The notes beneath the pieces are model-generated. The model did no database searches. It was not told where the DNA came from and worked only from the letters and a program-made list of their open reading frames with translations. Shown one piece after another: positions 1 to 6,632 of a stretch of DNA of 6,649 nt. Each line of letters opens with the position of its first letter. Position 1 is the first letter of the stretch. Source of the stretch: an uncultured Flavobacteriaceae bacterium (GTDB lineage Bacteria; Bacteroidota; Bacteroidia; Flavobacteriales; Flavobacteriaceae); contig CAJWFY010000080.1 in the NCBI GenBank assembly GCA_913031655.1, positions 1 through 6,649 on the forward strand, written 5' to 3'. Made by a program: the position numbers and the translations under genes.

Positions 1-712
1 CTCTAGTAATTGCACGAGGTTTCAAACCTTCATTTATCCATGATTTAACTTGGCCGAAAACATTTGTCTTCCACTCATCTTTTTTCTCTGTTAAAAACCA
101 TTTTTTTAAAAAAGATTCAAAATCATTTAAAGGAAGGAACCAGTGTTTAGTCTTCTTTAATGTTGGTTTATTCCCACTTAATTTAGATCTAGGGTTTATT
201 AATTCGTTAGGGTTAAGTGTTGATCCGCAGCTTTCACATTGATCCCCGTATGCGCCATCAAAATGACATTTAGGACACTCTCCTTCAACAAATCTATCAG
301 CCAAAAATTGTTTTTCTGAAGCATCGTATAGTTGGTCAGATTCTTTTTCAATAAAAACATTCTTATTGTTTAAATCTTTAAAAAATTCTGATGCAGTTTC
401 ATGATGAATTTTTGAAGAAGTTCTAGAGTAATTATCAAATGAAATACCAAAATTTATAAATGATTCTTTTATGATAAAATGATATTTATCAATAATTTTC
501 TGAGCACTAGTCCCTTCTTTTTTTGCCCTAATAGGGATTGCAGCTCCATGTTCGTCACTTCCACAAACAAAACAAACGTCATGTCCTGAAAGTTTTAGAT
601 ATCTTGAATATATATCTGCTGGAATATAAGCCCCAGCTAAATGACCAATATGTATAGGTCCATTTGCATATGGAAGGGCTGAAGTTATGGTATATCTTTT
701 TTTTACTTTCAT
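1..712 (-). CDS. metG: Methionyl-tRNA synthetase, N-terminal part (truncated by window edge)
   Basis: This is a cytoplasmic class I aminoacyl-tRNA synthetase that attaches methionine to elongator and initiator tRNA-Met using ATP. I translated 237 codons from ATG at 712-710; the rest lies beyond position 1. The opening TITSALPYANGPIHIGH contains the class I HIGH signature at residues 21-24, and CGSDEHGAA follows at 50-58 as in other MetRS. A zinc knuckle is visible as CPKC (Cys146, Cys149) and CESC (Cys159, Cys162), so this is a zinc-binding, two-cysteine-pair form. KHWFLPL near residues 189-195 and the WINEGLKPRAITR stretch at the window edge are also typical. The KMSKS loop, anticodon-binding domain and any C-terminal tRNA-binding domain are outside the window. 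The gene is divergent from the ACT-domain gene. The ATG is the natural start because family similarity begins within a few residues of it. Identification is firm. Confidence 0.97.
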   Translation of the reverse strand, partial: MKVKKRYTITSALPYANGPIHIGHLAGAYIPADIYSRYLKLSGHDVCFVCGSDEHGAAIPIRAKKEGTSAQKIIDKYHFIIKESFINFGISFDNYSRTSSKIHHETASEFFKDLNNKNVFIEKESDQLYDASEKQFLADRFVEGECPKCHFDGAYGDQCESCGSTLNPNELINPRSKLSGNKPTLKKTKHWFLPLNDFESFLKKWFLTEKKDEWKTNVFGQVKSWINEGLKPRAITR

Positions 713-805
713 AAATCAGTTGTAAAATTAATCATTTAAATTTTTCTTTTAGCATTATTATACTCAGATATGAATCATCAAATGTTATATTTATAATTAT
801 TTGTT

Positions 806-822
806 TTATTTGTAACAAATAA
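806..822. repeat. Perfect 8-bp-arm palindrome with 1-bp centre
   Basis: TTATTTGT (806-813), a single A, then ACAAATAA (815-822) form an exact inverted repeat. The one-base centre is too small for an RNA hairpin loop, so a double-stranded protein-binding site or a coincidence fits better. It contains TTTG on both strands (809-812 plus, 819-816 minus). The plus-strand copy is the proposed -33 element of the downstream gene, so a bound protein would compete with RNA polymerase there. AT-rich DNA produces chance palindromes, so an operator role is only suggested. Confidence 0.4.
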
Positions 823-842
823 TAGCTGTATTACTATATTTG
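809..842 (+). promoter_or_regulatory. Bacteroidetes-type promoter of the ACT-domain gene
   Basis: TTTG at 809-812 and TATATTTG at 835-842, a perfect TAnnTTTG, are 22 bases apart, within the 17-23 range known for flavobacterial sigma-A promoters. The -7 box ends six bases before the ATG at 849, so transcription should begin at or within about three bases of the start codon. The box also contains the alternative TTG start at 840, which argues against that start being used. Confidence 0.65.
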
Positions 843-848
843 TATAAT

Positions 849-1505
849 ATGAAAACAATTTCTTCTGCAGTCGAAGATTATATAAAATCCAAGCCTTTTT
901 TAATATCAGCTTTATCCCAAGGGATAATCAATTTGACATCGCTTTCTAGAATTATCAAGACAGAAATAGAATTGTCATTAAAAAAAGAAGTTAGATACGG
1001 AGCTATAGTTATGGCTTTGAAAAGACTTTCTAGCGAATTAGAATTTAGAACTACTTATAAAATTGTAAAAATCATTAAGGATATTGGAGACATTACTGTT
1101 AGATCCTCTTTGATAGATTATAATTTTAAAGTTTCAGATACACTTTTAAGCAATCAGGCTAAGCTTTTGACAAAAGTAAATAATAAAGACGATTTTTATA
1201 CTTCTTCTAGGGGAGTCAATGAATGTAATATAGTGGTTAGTGGAAATTTATCCTCTTTAGTTGAAACGATTCTTAAAGAAGAAGTTTGCATTTCTAAGCA
1301 AAGTGATTTGTCGTCTATTTCTATAAAACTTCCTGCTGAAAACATATCAATTCCAGGAGTATATTATTTTGTATTTCAAAGGCTTTCTTGGGAAGGAATT
1401 AATATATACGAGGTCATCTCAACCTCCAATGAGTTTACTATCCTAGTTAACGAAGAACAAGTAGATAAAGCATTTAGAGTCGTTAAAAATTTAAAAAATC
1501 TTTAA
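849..1505 (+). CDS. Conserved hypothetical protein with ACT-like domain, 218 aa
   Basis: The function is not known to me. The protein is soluble-looking, with no signal peptide or membrane segment. Residues 1-75 are predicted helical; ISSAVEDYIKSKPFLISAL and EVRYGAIVMALKRL suggest a small DNA-binding-like (winged-helix-type) fold. Residues 80-160 (from ITVRSSLIDY) look like a degenerate beta-alpha-beta unit. Residues 168-216, with IPGVYYFVFQRLSWEGINI followed by EVISTSNEFTILV, have the pattern of an ACT domain, the small-molecule sensor found in aspartate kinases and other amino-acid enzymes. I recall similar stand-alone proteins across flavobacteria, sometimes mislabelled aspartate kinase; there is no kinase domain here. 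ATG 849 is chosen over the in-frame TTG at 840 because that TTG lies inside the -7 promoter box. The gene is monocistronic, divergent from metG, and overlaps the mfd 3' end by 15 bases. A ligand-responsive regulator is a reasonable but unproven guess. Confidence 0.85.
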   Translation: MKTISSAVEDYIKSKPFLISALSQGIINLTSLSRIIKTEIELSLKKEVRYGAIVMALKRLSSELEFRTTYKIVKIIKDIGDITVRSSLIDYNFKVSDTLLSNQAKLLTKVNNKDDFYTSSRGVNECNIVVSGNLSSLVETILKEEVCISKQSDLSSISIKLPAENISIPGVYYFVFQRLSWEGINIYEVISTSNEFTILVNEEQVDKAFRVVKNLKNL

Positions 1506-1507
1506 AT
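1489..1507 (-). terminator. Weak AT-only hairpin at the mfd stop codon
   Basis: ATTTAAA (1489-1495) and TTTAAAT (1501-1507) are perfect inverted copies separated by five bases. Read on the minus strand the stem is followed directly by four T residues (1488-1485). It spans the stop codons of both converging genes. With seven A-T pairs and no G-C pair the hairpin would be unstable, so this is at most a weak terminator for mfd. Confidence 0.2.
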
Positions 1508-4500
1508 AATTTATTGCTTGAGTTATTGATTTTACTTCATTAAAAATCAATAAAAGCTTTTCATCATCATTCTTTTTTTTCTCTTTAATATGGCAGACTT
1601 TAGGATTTTTTTGGATACTTAAAAGTACTTGTTGAAATTTTTCAGTCTGATAATAATTATCTTCTTTATTAGAAATGAATTGACAAATCATTTTATTATT
1701 TTTTAAAATTATTTTTTCAAAACCAATTTTAATTCCAAGCCATTTTAGCTCAATTGTTTTTATCAAATCAACAGACTGAAAAGGCAATTTGCCAAATCGA
1801 TCTTCTAAAATATTTACAAATTCATTTAACTCATCATTATTATTGACTTCTGATAACTTTTGATATTGATTTAATCTTTCCTTTACATTGTTAATATAAG
1901 TATCTGGAAATAAAACTTCTAAATCTGTATCAATTTGAAAATTATTAATTTTATTTCCGTTAACGGAATCTTCATCGAATAAATCATTAAAATCTTTTGC
2001 TTTCAGCTCTTCAACAGCTTCTTTTAGAATTTTTTGATAAGTTTCAAAACCTATATCATTTATAAAGCCACTTTGCTCAGCTCCTAGTAAATCTCCGGCT
2101 CCTCTTATCTCTAAATCTTTCATAGCTATATGAAACCCTGCTCCTAATTCAGTATGTTGCTCTATCGCTTCAATTCTTTTTCTAGCTTCTTTTGTCATTG
2201 AAGAAAATGGAGAAGTTATGAAATAACAAAATGCTTTTTTATTACTTCTTCCAACTCTTCCTCTCATTTGATGAAGATCACTTAGTCCAAAATTTTGAGC
2301 ATTATTTATAAATATTGTATTGGCGTTAGGAACGTCTAAGCCACTTTCGATTATTGTTGTAGAAACCAAAACATCAAATTTACCTTCAATGAAATCTAAC
2401 ATTGTTTTTTCTAACTTTTTCCCTTCAATTTTGCCATGAACAATTCTAACTTCTGCATTAGGTGCAAGTCTAGAAATCATAGAACTTACTTCTTGTATGT
2501 TTTCAATTCTATTGTGTACAAAAAACACTTGACCTCCTCTTTGAATTTCGAAATTAACTGCTTCAGAAATAACTTCTTCATTAAACGAAATAACATTACT
2601 CTCGATAGGAAATCTATTTTGAGGTGGAGTATTAATTATAGATAAATCTCTAGCAGACATTAAGCTATATTGTAAAGTTCTAGGAATAGGTGTTGCAGTT
2701 AATGTTAAAACATCAATATTTTCTTTTAATGACCTTATTTTTTCTTTAACTCCAACTCCAAATTTTTGTTCTTCATCTACTATTAATAATCCTAAATTTT
2801 TAAATTCTATATTTTTATTTACAAGTTGATGTGTGCCAATTATTAAATCAATTTTACCTGAATTTATTTCATTAATTATAGTATTTTTTTCTTTGTTAGA
2901 TCGAAATCTGTTCAGATAATCAATAGTTACTGGAAAATCTTTTAGTCTTTTAGAGAAGGTCTTATAATGTTGAAAGGCAAGAACTGTAGTAGGAACTAAT
3001 ATAGCCACTTGTTTTCCATTATCTATTGCTTTAAATGCAGCTCTAATTGCAATTTCTGTTTTTCCAAACCCAACATCACCACAAATTAAACGATCCATGG
3101 GCTGTAGGCTTTCCATGTCATTTTTTATATCGATTGTAGATTTTAACTGATCCGGAGTGTCTTCATAAATGAAGGATGCTTCAAGTTCATATTGAATTGA
3201 TGAGTCAGGTCCATATTGAAATCCTTTTTTTAATTTTCTTTTTGCATAAGCTTCAATTAAATTAAACGCAACCTGCTTAACCCTACTTTTAGCTTTTAAT
3301 TTAATTTTTTTCCAAGCACCAGACCCAAGTTTGAAAATTTTTGGTTTTGTGCCATCTTTTCCATTGTACTTACAAATTTTATGAATTAAATGAATACTAA
3401 CATAAAGGGTATCTCTATCTCCGTATGTTAGCTTAATAGCTTCCTGAATTTTATCATTTACTTTTATTTTTTTTAGTCCTCCAAAAACTCCAATACCGTG
3501 ATCAATATGCGTTACGTAATCTCCTACTTCTAATTGATTAAGCTCGTTTAAGCTCACTCTTTTCTTAGAAGAAAATCCTGAGTTTATTTTAAACTTATGA
3601 TATCTATCAAATATTTCATGATCAGAGTAACACACCTCTTTTTCATCATGATTTATATAGCCTTTATAAATAGGCTTTTCAATTAATATAGTATTTAATA
3701 AAATTTCATTTTGTTCAAAAATCTCTTTAAATCTATTAATTTGATTTTTTGAACTACAAAAAATACTAATAGAATATCCCTTCTTTTTATAACTCACCAA
3801 GTTTTTAATTAAAAGATCAAACTTTTTATTAAATGCAGGTTGAGGAATGATATTAAAAGCATTTTGTTTCTCACTTTTATTTCCTTTAAGATTAATAACA
3901 GAGAATTTATTTAAATCTGATAACAAGGAATTTCCATTATAAAAAAGTTCATTTATTTTTTCTAAACTCAACTTAGTTTGAGTTGATTTAGTTTCACTTA
4001 AATGTTTATATAAATCGATTAGTTCATCTTTTAAAAATGTAAGATTTTCAGTAATTATAATACTGTTTTTATTTATAAAACTGAAAATATCTTCTCTTTT
4101 ATAACTACTTTCTTTATTTTCTAAATCAGCTAGAATCTCGATTGTTTCAAATGTATTATTTGAAACCTGAGATTCAATATTAAAGGTTCTAATACTCTCA
4201 ACTTCATCTCCAAAAAATTCAATCCTATAAGGCAAGCTATTTGAATATGAAAAGATATCTACTATTCCTCCTCTGACGGAAAAGTCGCCTGGTTCAAAAA
4301 CAAAATCCTCTCTATTAAATTCAAAATCAAATAATTGTTCGTTTAAAATATCTAAGTTTAAAGTTTGGCCTTTAGAAATCTTCAATATCCTTTTTCTAAT
4401 TTCTTTTTTTTGAATAATTTTTTCAAAAATAGCTTCAGGATATGTTACGATTATTTGAGAATTTTTTTCAGAGTTTAGATTTTTTATTACCTCCGTTCTT

Positions 4501-4817
4501 TTATAAATATTTTGACTATTAGTTTTTTTAAAATCTTTATGTCTATTGTAGCTACTAGGAAAAAAAGAACAAAAATTGTGTTCCATGAAATTCTCTAAAT
4601 CATTAAAATGGTAGATCGCGGATTCTTTATCATTTAGAATCCATAATAAATTTTTTTTTGAATCAAAGAGTTGATTTATCAAAAACGATTTAGAGGAACC
4701 GTATAGACCATTTAAATCATAATTATTTTGAGCTTGGGCAATAGAAGTTTTCAGTTTCTGAATTTTCAGAGACTTTGTAAACGGCAAGGAATGTGGATTA
4801 TTACCCACTTTTTTCAT
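1491..4817 (-). CDS. mfd: Transcription-repair coupling factor (Mfd), complete, 1108 aa
   Basis: Mfd is an ATP-dependent DNA translocase that removes RNA polymerase stalled at a lesion and recruits UvrA to start nucleotide excision repair. Residues 1 to about 330 are the UvrB-like part, with a degenerate nucleotide loop (GLYGSSKSFL, 37-46) and the conserved FEPGDFSVRGGIVDIFSY (174-191). The RNA-polymerase-interacting CarD-like domain starts near 426 with LEVGDYVTHIDHGIGVFGG. The translocase follows: Walker A GDVGFGKTE (580-588), DEEQ (681-684), TATPIPR (707-713), SGLDVPNAN (825-833) and QMRGRVGRS (850-858). A RecG/Mfd translocation region with KDLEIRGAGDLLG lies near 900-912, and the C-terminal regulatory domain runs from about 960 to the end. 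Length is close to the roughly 1150 of E. coli Mfd and all translocase motifs are intact. ATG 4817 is chosen over an in-frame GTG at 4823 that lies in the proposed -7 box. Confidence 0.97.
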   Translation of the reverse strand: MKKVGNNPHSLPFTKSLKIQKLKTSIAQAQNNYDLNGLYGSSKSFLINQLFDSKKNLLWILNDKESAIYHFNDLENFMEHNFCSFFPSSYNRHKDFKKTNSQNIYKRTEVIKNLNSEKNSQIIVTYPEAIFEKIIQKKEIRKRILKISKGQTLNLDILNEQLFDFEFNREDFVFEPGDFSVRGGIVDIFSYSNSLPYRIEFFGDEVESIRTFNIESQVSNNTFETIEILADLENKESSYKREDIFSFINKNSIIITENLTFLKDELIDLYKHLSETKSTQTKLSLEKINELFYNGNSLLSDLNKFSVINLKGNKSEKQNAFNIIPQPAFNKKFDLLIKNLVSYKKKGYSISIFCSSKNQINRFKEIFEQNEILLNTILIEKPIYKGYINHDEKEVCYSDHEIFDRYHKFKINSGFSSKKRVSLNELNQLEVGDYVTHIDHGIGVFGGLKKIKVNDKIQEAIKLTYGDRDTLYVSIHLIHKICKYNGKDGTKPKIFKLGSGAWKKIKLKAKSRVKQVAFNLIEAYAKRKLKKGFQYGPDSSIQYELEASFIYEDTPDQLKSTIDIKNDMESLQPMDRLICGDVGFGKTEIAIRAAFKAIDNGKQVAILVPTTVLAFQHYKTFSKRLKDFPVTIDYLNRFRSNKEKNTIINEINSGKIDLIIGTHQLVNKNIEFKNLGLLIVDEEQKFGVGVKEKIRSLKENIDVLTLTATPIPRTLQYSLMSARDLSIINTPPQNRFPIESNVISFNEEVISEAVNFEIQRGGQVFFVHNRIENIQEVSSMISRLAPNAEVRIVHGKIEGKKLEKTMLDFIEGKFDVLVSTTIIESGLDVPNANTIFINNAQNFGLSDLHQMRGRVGRSNKKAFCYFITSPFSSMTKEARKRIEAIEQHTELGAGFHIAMKDLEIRGAGDLLGAEQSGFINDIGFETYQKILKEAVEELKAKDFNDLFDEDSVNGNKINNFQIDTDLEVLFPDTYINNVKERLNQYQKLSEVNNNDELNEFVNILEDRFGKLPFQSVDLIKTIELKWLGIKIGFEKIILKNNKMICQFISNKEDNYYQTEKFQQVLLSIQKNPKVCHIKEKKKNDDEKLLLIFNEVKSITQAINYLKIF
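1523..1561 (+). terminator. Terminator-like hairpin for the ACT gene, inside mfd coding sequence
   Basis: TTATTGATTTT (1523-1533) and AAAATCAATAA (1543-1553) form a perfect 11-bp inverted repeat with a nine-base loop. It starts 17 bases after the ACT-gene stop codon. A short T run (1558-1561) follows on the plus strand after four bases. One G-C pair in the stem makes it weak, but its position is where a terminator is expected. On the other strand the same bases encode LLIFNEVKSIT near the Mfd C-terminus. Confidence 0.4.
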
Positions 4818-4822
4818 TGTCA

Positions 4823-4856
4823 CAAATATCTATAAAATTGTTATACTATTAATCAA
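4823..4856 (-). promoter_or_regulatory. Proposed mfd promoter, Bacteroidetes type
   Basis: On the minus strand TTG (4856-4854) is followed after 23 bases by GATATTTG (4830-4823), one mismatch from TAnnTTTG. The box ends five bases before the ATG at 4817, predicting a leader of about two bases or none. The alternative GTG start at 4823-4821 begins at the last G of the box, so it would not be transcribed. The spacer is at the upper limit of the known range. Confidence 0.45.
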
Positions 4857-4889
4857 TTTGTGAGTTTTAAATTCATTGGATTACTTTTG
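4857..4889 (+). promoter_or_regulatory. Promoter of the acetyltransferase-aspartate kinase operon
   Basis: TTTG (4857-4860) and TACTTTTG (4882-4889), a perfect TAnnTTTG, are separated by 21 bases, which fits the flavobacterial promoter consensus well. Transcription would start near 4893, giving an AT-rich leader of roughly 16 bases without a Shine-Dalgarno sequence. No attenuator or lysine-riboswitch-like structure can fit in so short a leader. Confidence 0.65.
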
Positions 4890-4908
4890 TTAAATTATAT
4901 ATACTTAT

Positions 4909-5385
4909 ATGAATTTAATAATTAGGAAAGCTGAAAAAAATGACATGAAATCTGTGTTATTATTAATCAAAGAATTAGCTGTTTTTGAGCGTGAACCGCT
5001 CGCTGTTGAGTTAACAAAAAGTGATTTAATAAGAGATGGTTTTTCAAATTCTTTATTTATATGTTTTGTTGCTATTTTAAATAATACAATCGTTGGGATG
5101 TCTTTAGGTTATTCTAGATATTCAACATGGAAGGGAGCAACAATGCATTTAGAAGATTTAATAGTTACTCAAAAATTTAGATCTACAGGAATTGGCAGTG
5201 CTTTATTTTCTAATTTTATAAAATATTCTCATAGCAAGGGCGTCAAACGAATAGAGTGGGCAGTTTTAGGCTGGAATATTAATGCAATTAAATTTTATGA
5301 ATCTAACGGAGCTGTAGTTTCTGATGAATGGAAGATTGCACAAATGGATGAAAAAGCTATTAATAATTTTATATCAAATAAATGA
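4909..5385 (+). CDS. GNAT-family N-acetyltransferase, SSAT-like, 158 aa
   Basis: This protein should transfer an acetyl group from acetyl-CoA to an amine on a small molecule. The acetyl-CoA pyrophosphate loop is QKFRSTGIGS at 88-97 (R/Q-x-x-G-x-G/A type). The overall pattern resembles spermidine/spermine acetyltransferase and its thialysine-acetylating relative: LIKELAVFE (19-27), LTKSDLIRDGF (35-45), WKGATMHLEDLIV (74-86), KFYESNGA (128-135, with the Tyr that can act as general acid in GNATs) and DEWKIAQMD (139-147). Length is a little under the roughly 170 of human SSAT. No signal or membrane segment is seen, so it acts in the cytoplasm. Its TGA stop shares four bases with the ATG of the aspartate kinase gene, so the two are probably translated in a coupled way. 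The true substrate cannot be read from the sequence: polyamine, thialysine/lysine-like amine, or another amine all remain possible. Confidence 0.92.
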   Translation: MNLIIRKAEKNDMKSVLLLIKELAVFEREPLAVELTKSDLIRDGFSNSLFICFVAILNNTIVGMSLGYSRYSTWKGATMHLEDLIVTQKFRSTGIGSALFSNFIKYSHSKGVKRIEWAVLGWNINAIKFYESNGAVVSDEWKIAQMDEKAINNFISNK

Positions 5386-6632
5386 AAATATTCAAATTTG
5401 GAGGAGCATCTGTTAAGGATGCTAATGGTTTAGAAAATTTAGTTTCTGTTTTAAACAAAACAGGTTTTGATCAAACTTTAGTAATTGTATCTGCTATGGG
5501 TAAAACAACTAATGCACTAGAACTAGTTGTAGAAAATTATTTTTCAAATAAAGATGACTTACAGTATTCCCTAAATGAAGTTTTTAAATTTCATAATGAT
5601 ATAATTTTAAAACTTTTCCCTAATAATAATCATGAAGTTTTTAATGAAATTAATGAAATATTTGAAAGTATTAGAGCTTACTTAAAGCGAAATAAATCTC
5701 CTAATTATTCTTTTGTTTACGATCAAGTGGTTAGCAATGGAGAACTTCTTTCAACTAAGATAGTTAGTGCTTATTTGAATTTTAAAAATATAAAATCTAA
5801 TTGGGTAGATTCTAGGGAGCTTATTAAAACAGATTCATGCTACAGAGACGCTAATTTAAACTGGGATCTTACACAAAAAAATATTTTTGAAAAAATTGAC
5901 ACTAAAATATTAAATGTAACTCAAGGCTTTATTGCTAGTAATGAGAATAGTTTTAATACAACTTTAGGGAGAGAAGGTTCTGATTATTCTGCCGCAATTT
6001 ATGCTTACTGTTTAAATGCAGAATCAGTTACAATATGGAAGGATGTTCCAGGTGTTTTAAATGCAGACCCAAGAGTATTTAAAAAAACTCAACTTTTAAA
6101 TAAAATATCTTACACAGAAGCAATTGAATTAGCATTTTACGGAGCCTCAGTAATTCATCCTAAAACTTTACAACCTCTGCAGAAAAAAGAAATCCCATTA
6201 TATGTAAAATCTTTTTTGAATCCAGATTCTGATGGAACAGCAATATCAAGGGGTGTGAAAATCGAGCCTGAAGTACCTTGTTTTATTGTAAAAAGAAACC
6301 TTAATCTTCTGAAATTATCTTCTTTGGATTTTTCTTTTATAGTTGAAGATAATATTAGCGAAATATTCCAAATTTTACATGAAAATAAGATGAAGGTTGA
6401 TTTAATTCAAAATTCTGCAATTAGTTTTTCTGTTTGTATTTATGACAAATACAATAGATTAAAAGAGTTGCTTTCAATTTTGAAAGCTACTTTTAAAGTA
6501 GAGTGTGTTGAACAGGTTAGTCTGTTTACAATTAGGCACTTTAAAGAAAATTCTGCTAATGAAATTTTAAAGAAAAATCAATTGCTTTTAGAGCAAAGAA
6601 CCAATGAGGTTCTTCAACTTGTAGTTAGGTAA
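5382..6632 (+). CDS. lysC: Aspartate kinase, monofunctional, 416 aa
   Basis: It phosphorylates L-aspartate with ATP to 4-aspartyl phosphate, the first step towards diaminopimelate, lysine, threonine and methionine. The amino-acid-kinase domain covers about 1-290: KFGGASV (5-11), VSAMGKTTNALE (36-47), SNGELLSTKI (118-127), TTLGREGSDYSAA (193-205), WKDVPGVLNADPR (219-231) and ELAFYGASVIHPKTLQPL (249-266). One ACT-type regulatory unit is recognisable at about 310-375 (VEDNISEIFQIL, then KVDLIQNSAISFSVCI). The remaining 40 residues (VSLFTIRHF onward) look too short for the full second ACT unit of the 449-residue E. coli LysC. No homoserine dehydrogenase domain is fused. The start ATG overlaps the upstream stop codon, and KFGGAS lies at the expected distance from it. 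The symbol lysC is by analogy; the feedback inhibitor cannot be predicted. Confidence 0.95.
   Translation: MKIFKFGGASVKDANGLENLVSVLNKTGFDQTLVIVSAMGKTTNALELVVENYFSNKDDLQYSLNEVFKFHNDIILKLFPNNNHEVFNEINEIFESIRAYLKRNKSPNYSFVYDQVVSNGELLSTKIVSAYLNFKNIKSNWVDSRELIKTDSCYRDANLNWDLTQKNIFEKIDTKILNVTQGFIASNENSFNTTLGREGSDYSAAIYAYCLNAESVTIWKDVPGVLNADPRVFKKTQLLNKISYTEAIELAFYGASVIHPKTLQPLQKKEIPLYVKSFLNPDSDGTAISRGVKIEPEVPCFIVKRNLNLLKLSSLDFSFIVEDNISEIFQILHENKMKVDLIQNSAISFSVCIYDKYNRLKELLSILKATFKVECVEQVSLFTIRHFKENSANEILKKNQLLLEQRTNEVLQLVVR

Larger units (their letters stand above)
713..848. other. Divergent intergenic region metG / ACT-domain gene
   Basis: These 136 bases separate two divergent start codons. They hold a good promoter for the plus-strand gene and a perfect palindrome, both described separately. 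For metG I see no convincing promoter. The nearest match on the minus strand is AACATTTG at 786-779, one mismatch from TAnnTTTG, but it has no TTG at a proper distance upstream. If it were used, the metG leader would be about 60 bases, AT-rich, with no Shine-Dalgarno sequence and no obvious riboswitch or T-box fold. Confidence 0.6.
4818..4908. promoter_or_regulatory. Divergent intergenic region mfd / acetyltransferase-kinase operon
   Basis: These 91 bases carry the two promoters described in the following entries, with their -33 elements touching (CAA at 4854-4856 for the minus strand, TTTG at 4857-4860 for the plus strand). The rest is AT-rich with no ribosome-binding purine tract before either start codon. 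Confidence 0.6.

Noticed and set aside
779..786. AACATTTG on the minus strand as a metG promoter
   Set aside because: It has one mismatch to TAnnTTTG and the nearest upstream TTG is about 29 bases away, outside the known spacing.
840..848. TTG start giving a 221-residue ACT protein
   Set aside because: The TTG is part of the -7 promoter box and would not be transcribed; ATG follows three codons later.
2436..2645. A 69-codon open frame on the plus strand inside mfd
   Set aside because: It lies wholly antisense to the conserved translocase region of Mfd, has no promoter or recognisable domain, and its composition follows from the mfd codons.
4818..4823. GTG start giving a 1110-residue Mfd
   Set aside because: It begins inside the proposed -7 box, adds only two residues, and ATG 4817 is immediately downstream.
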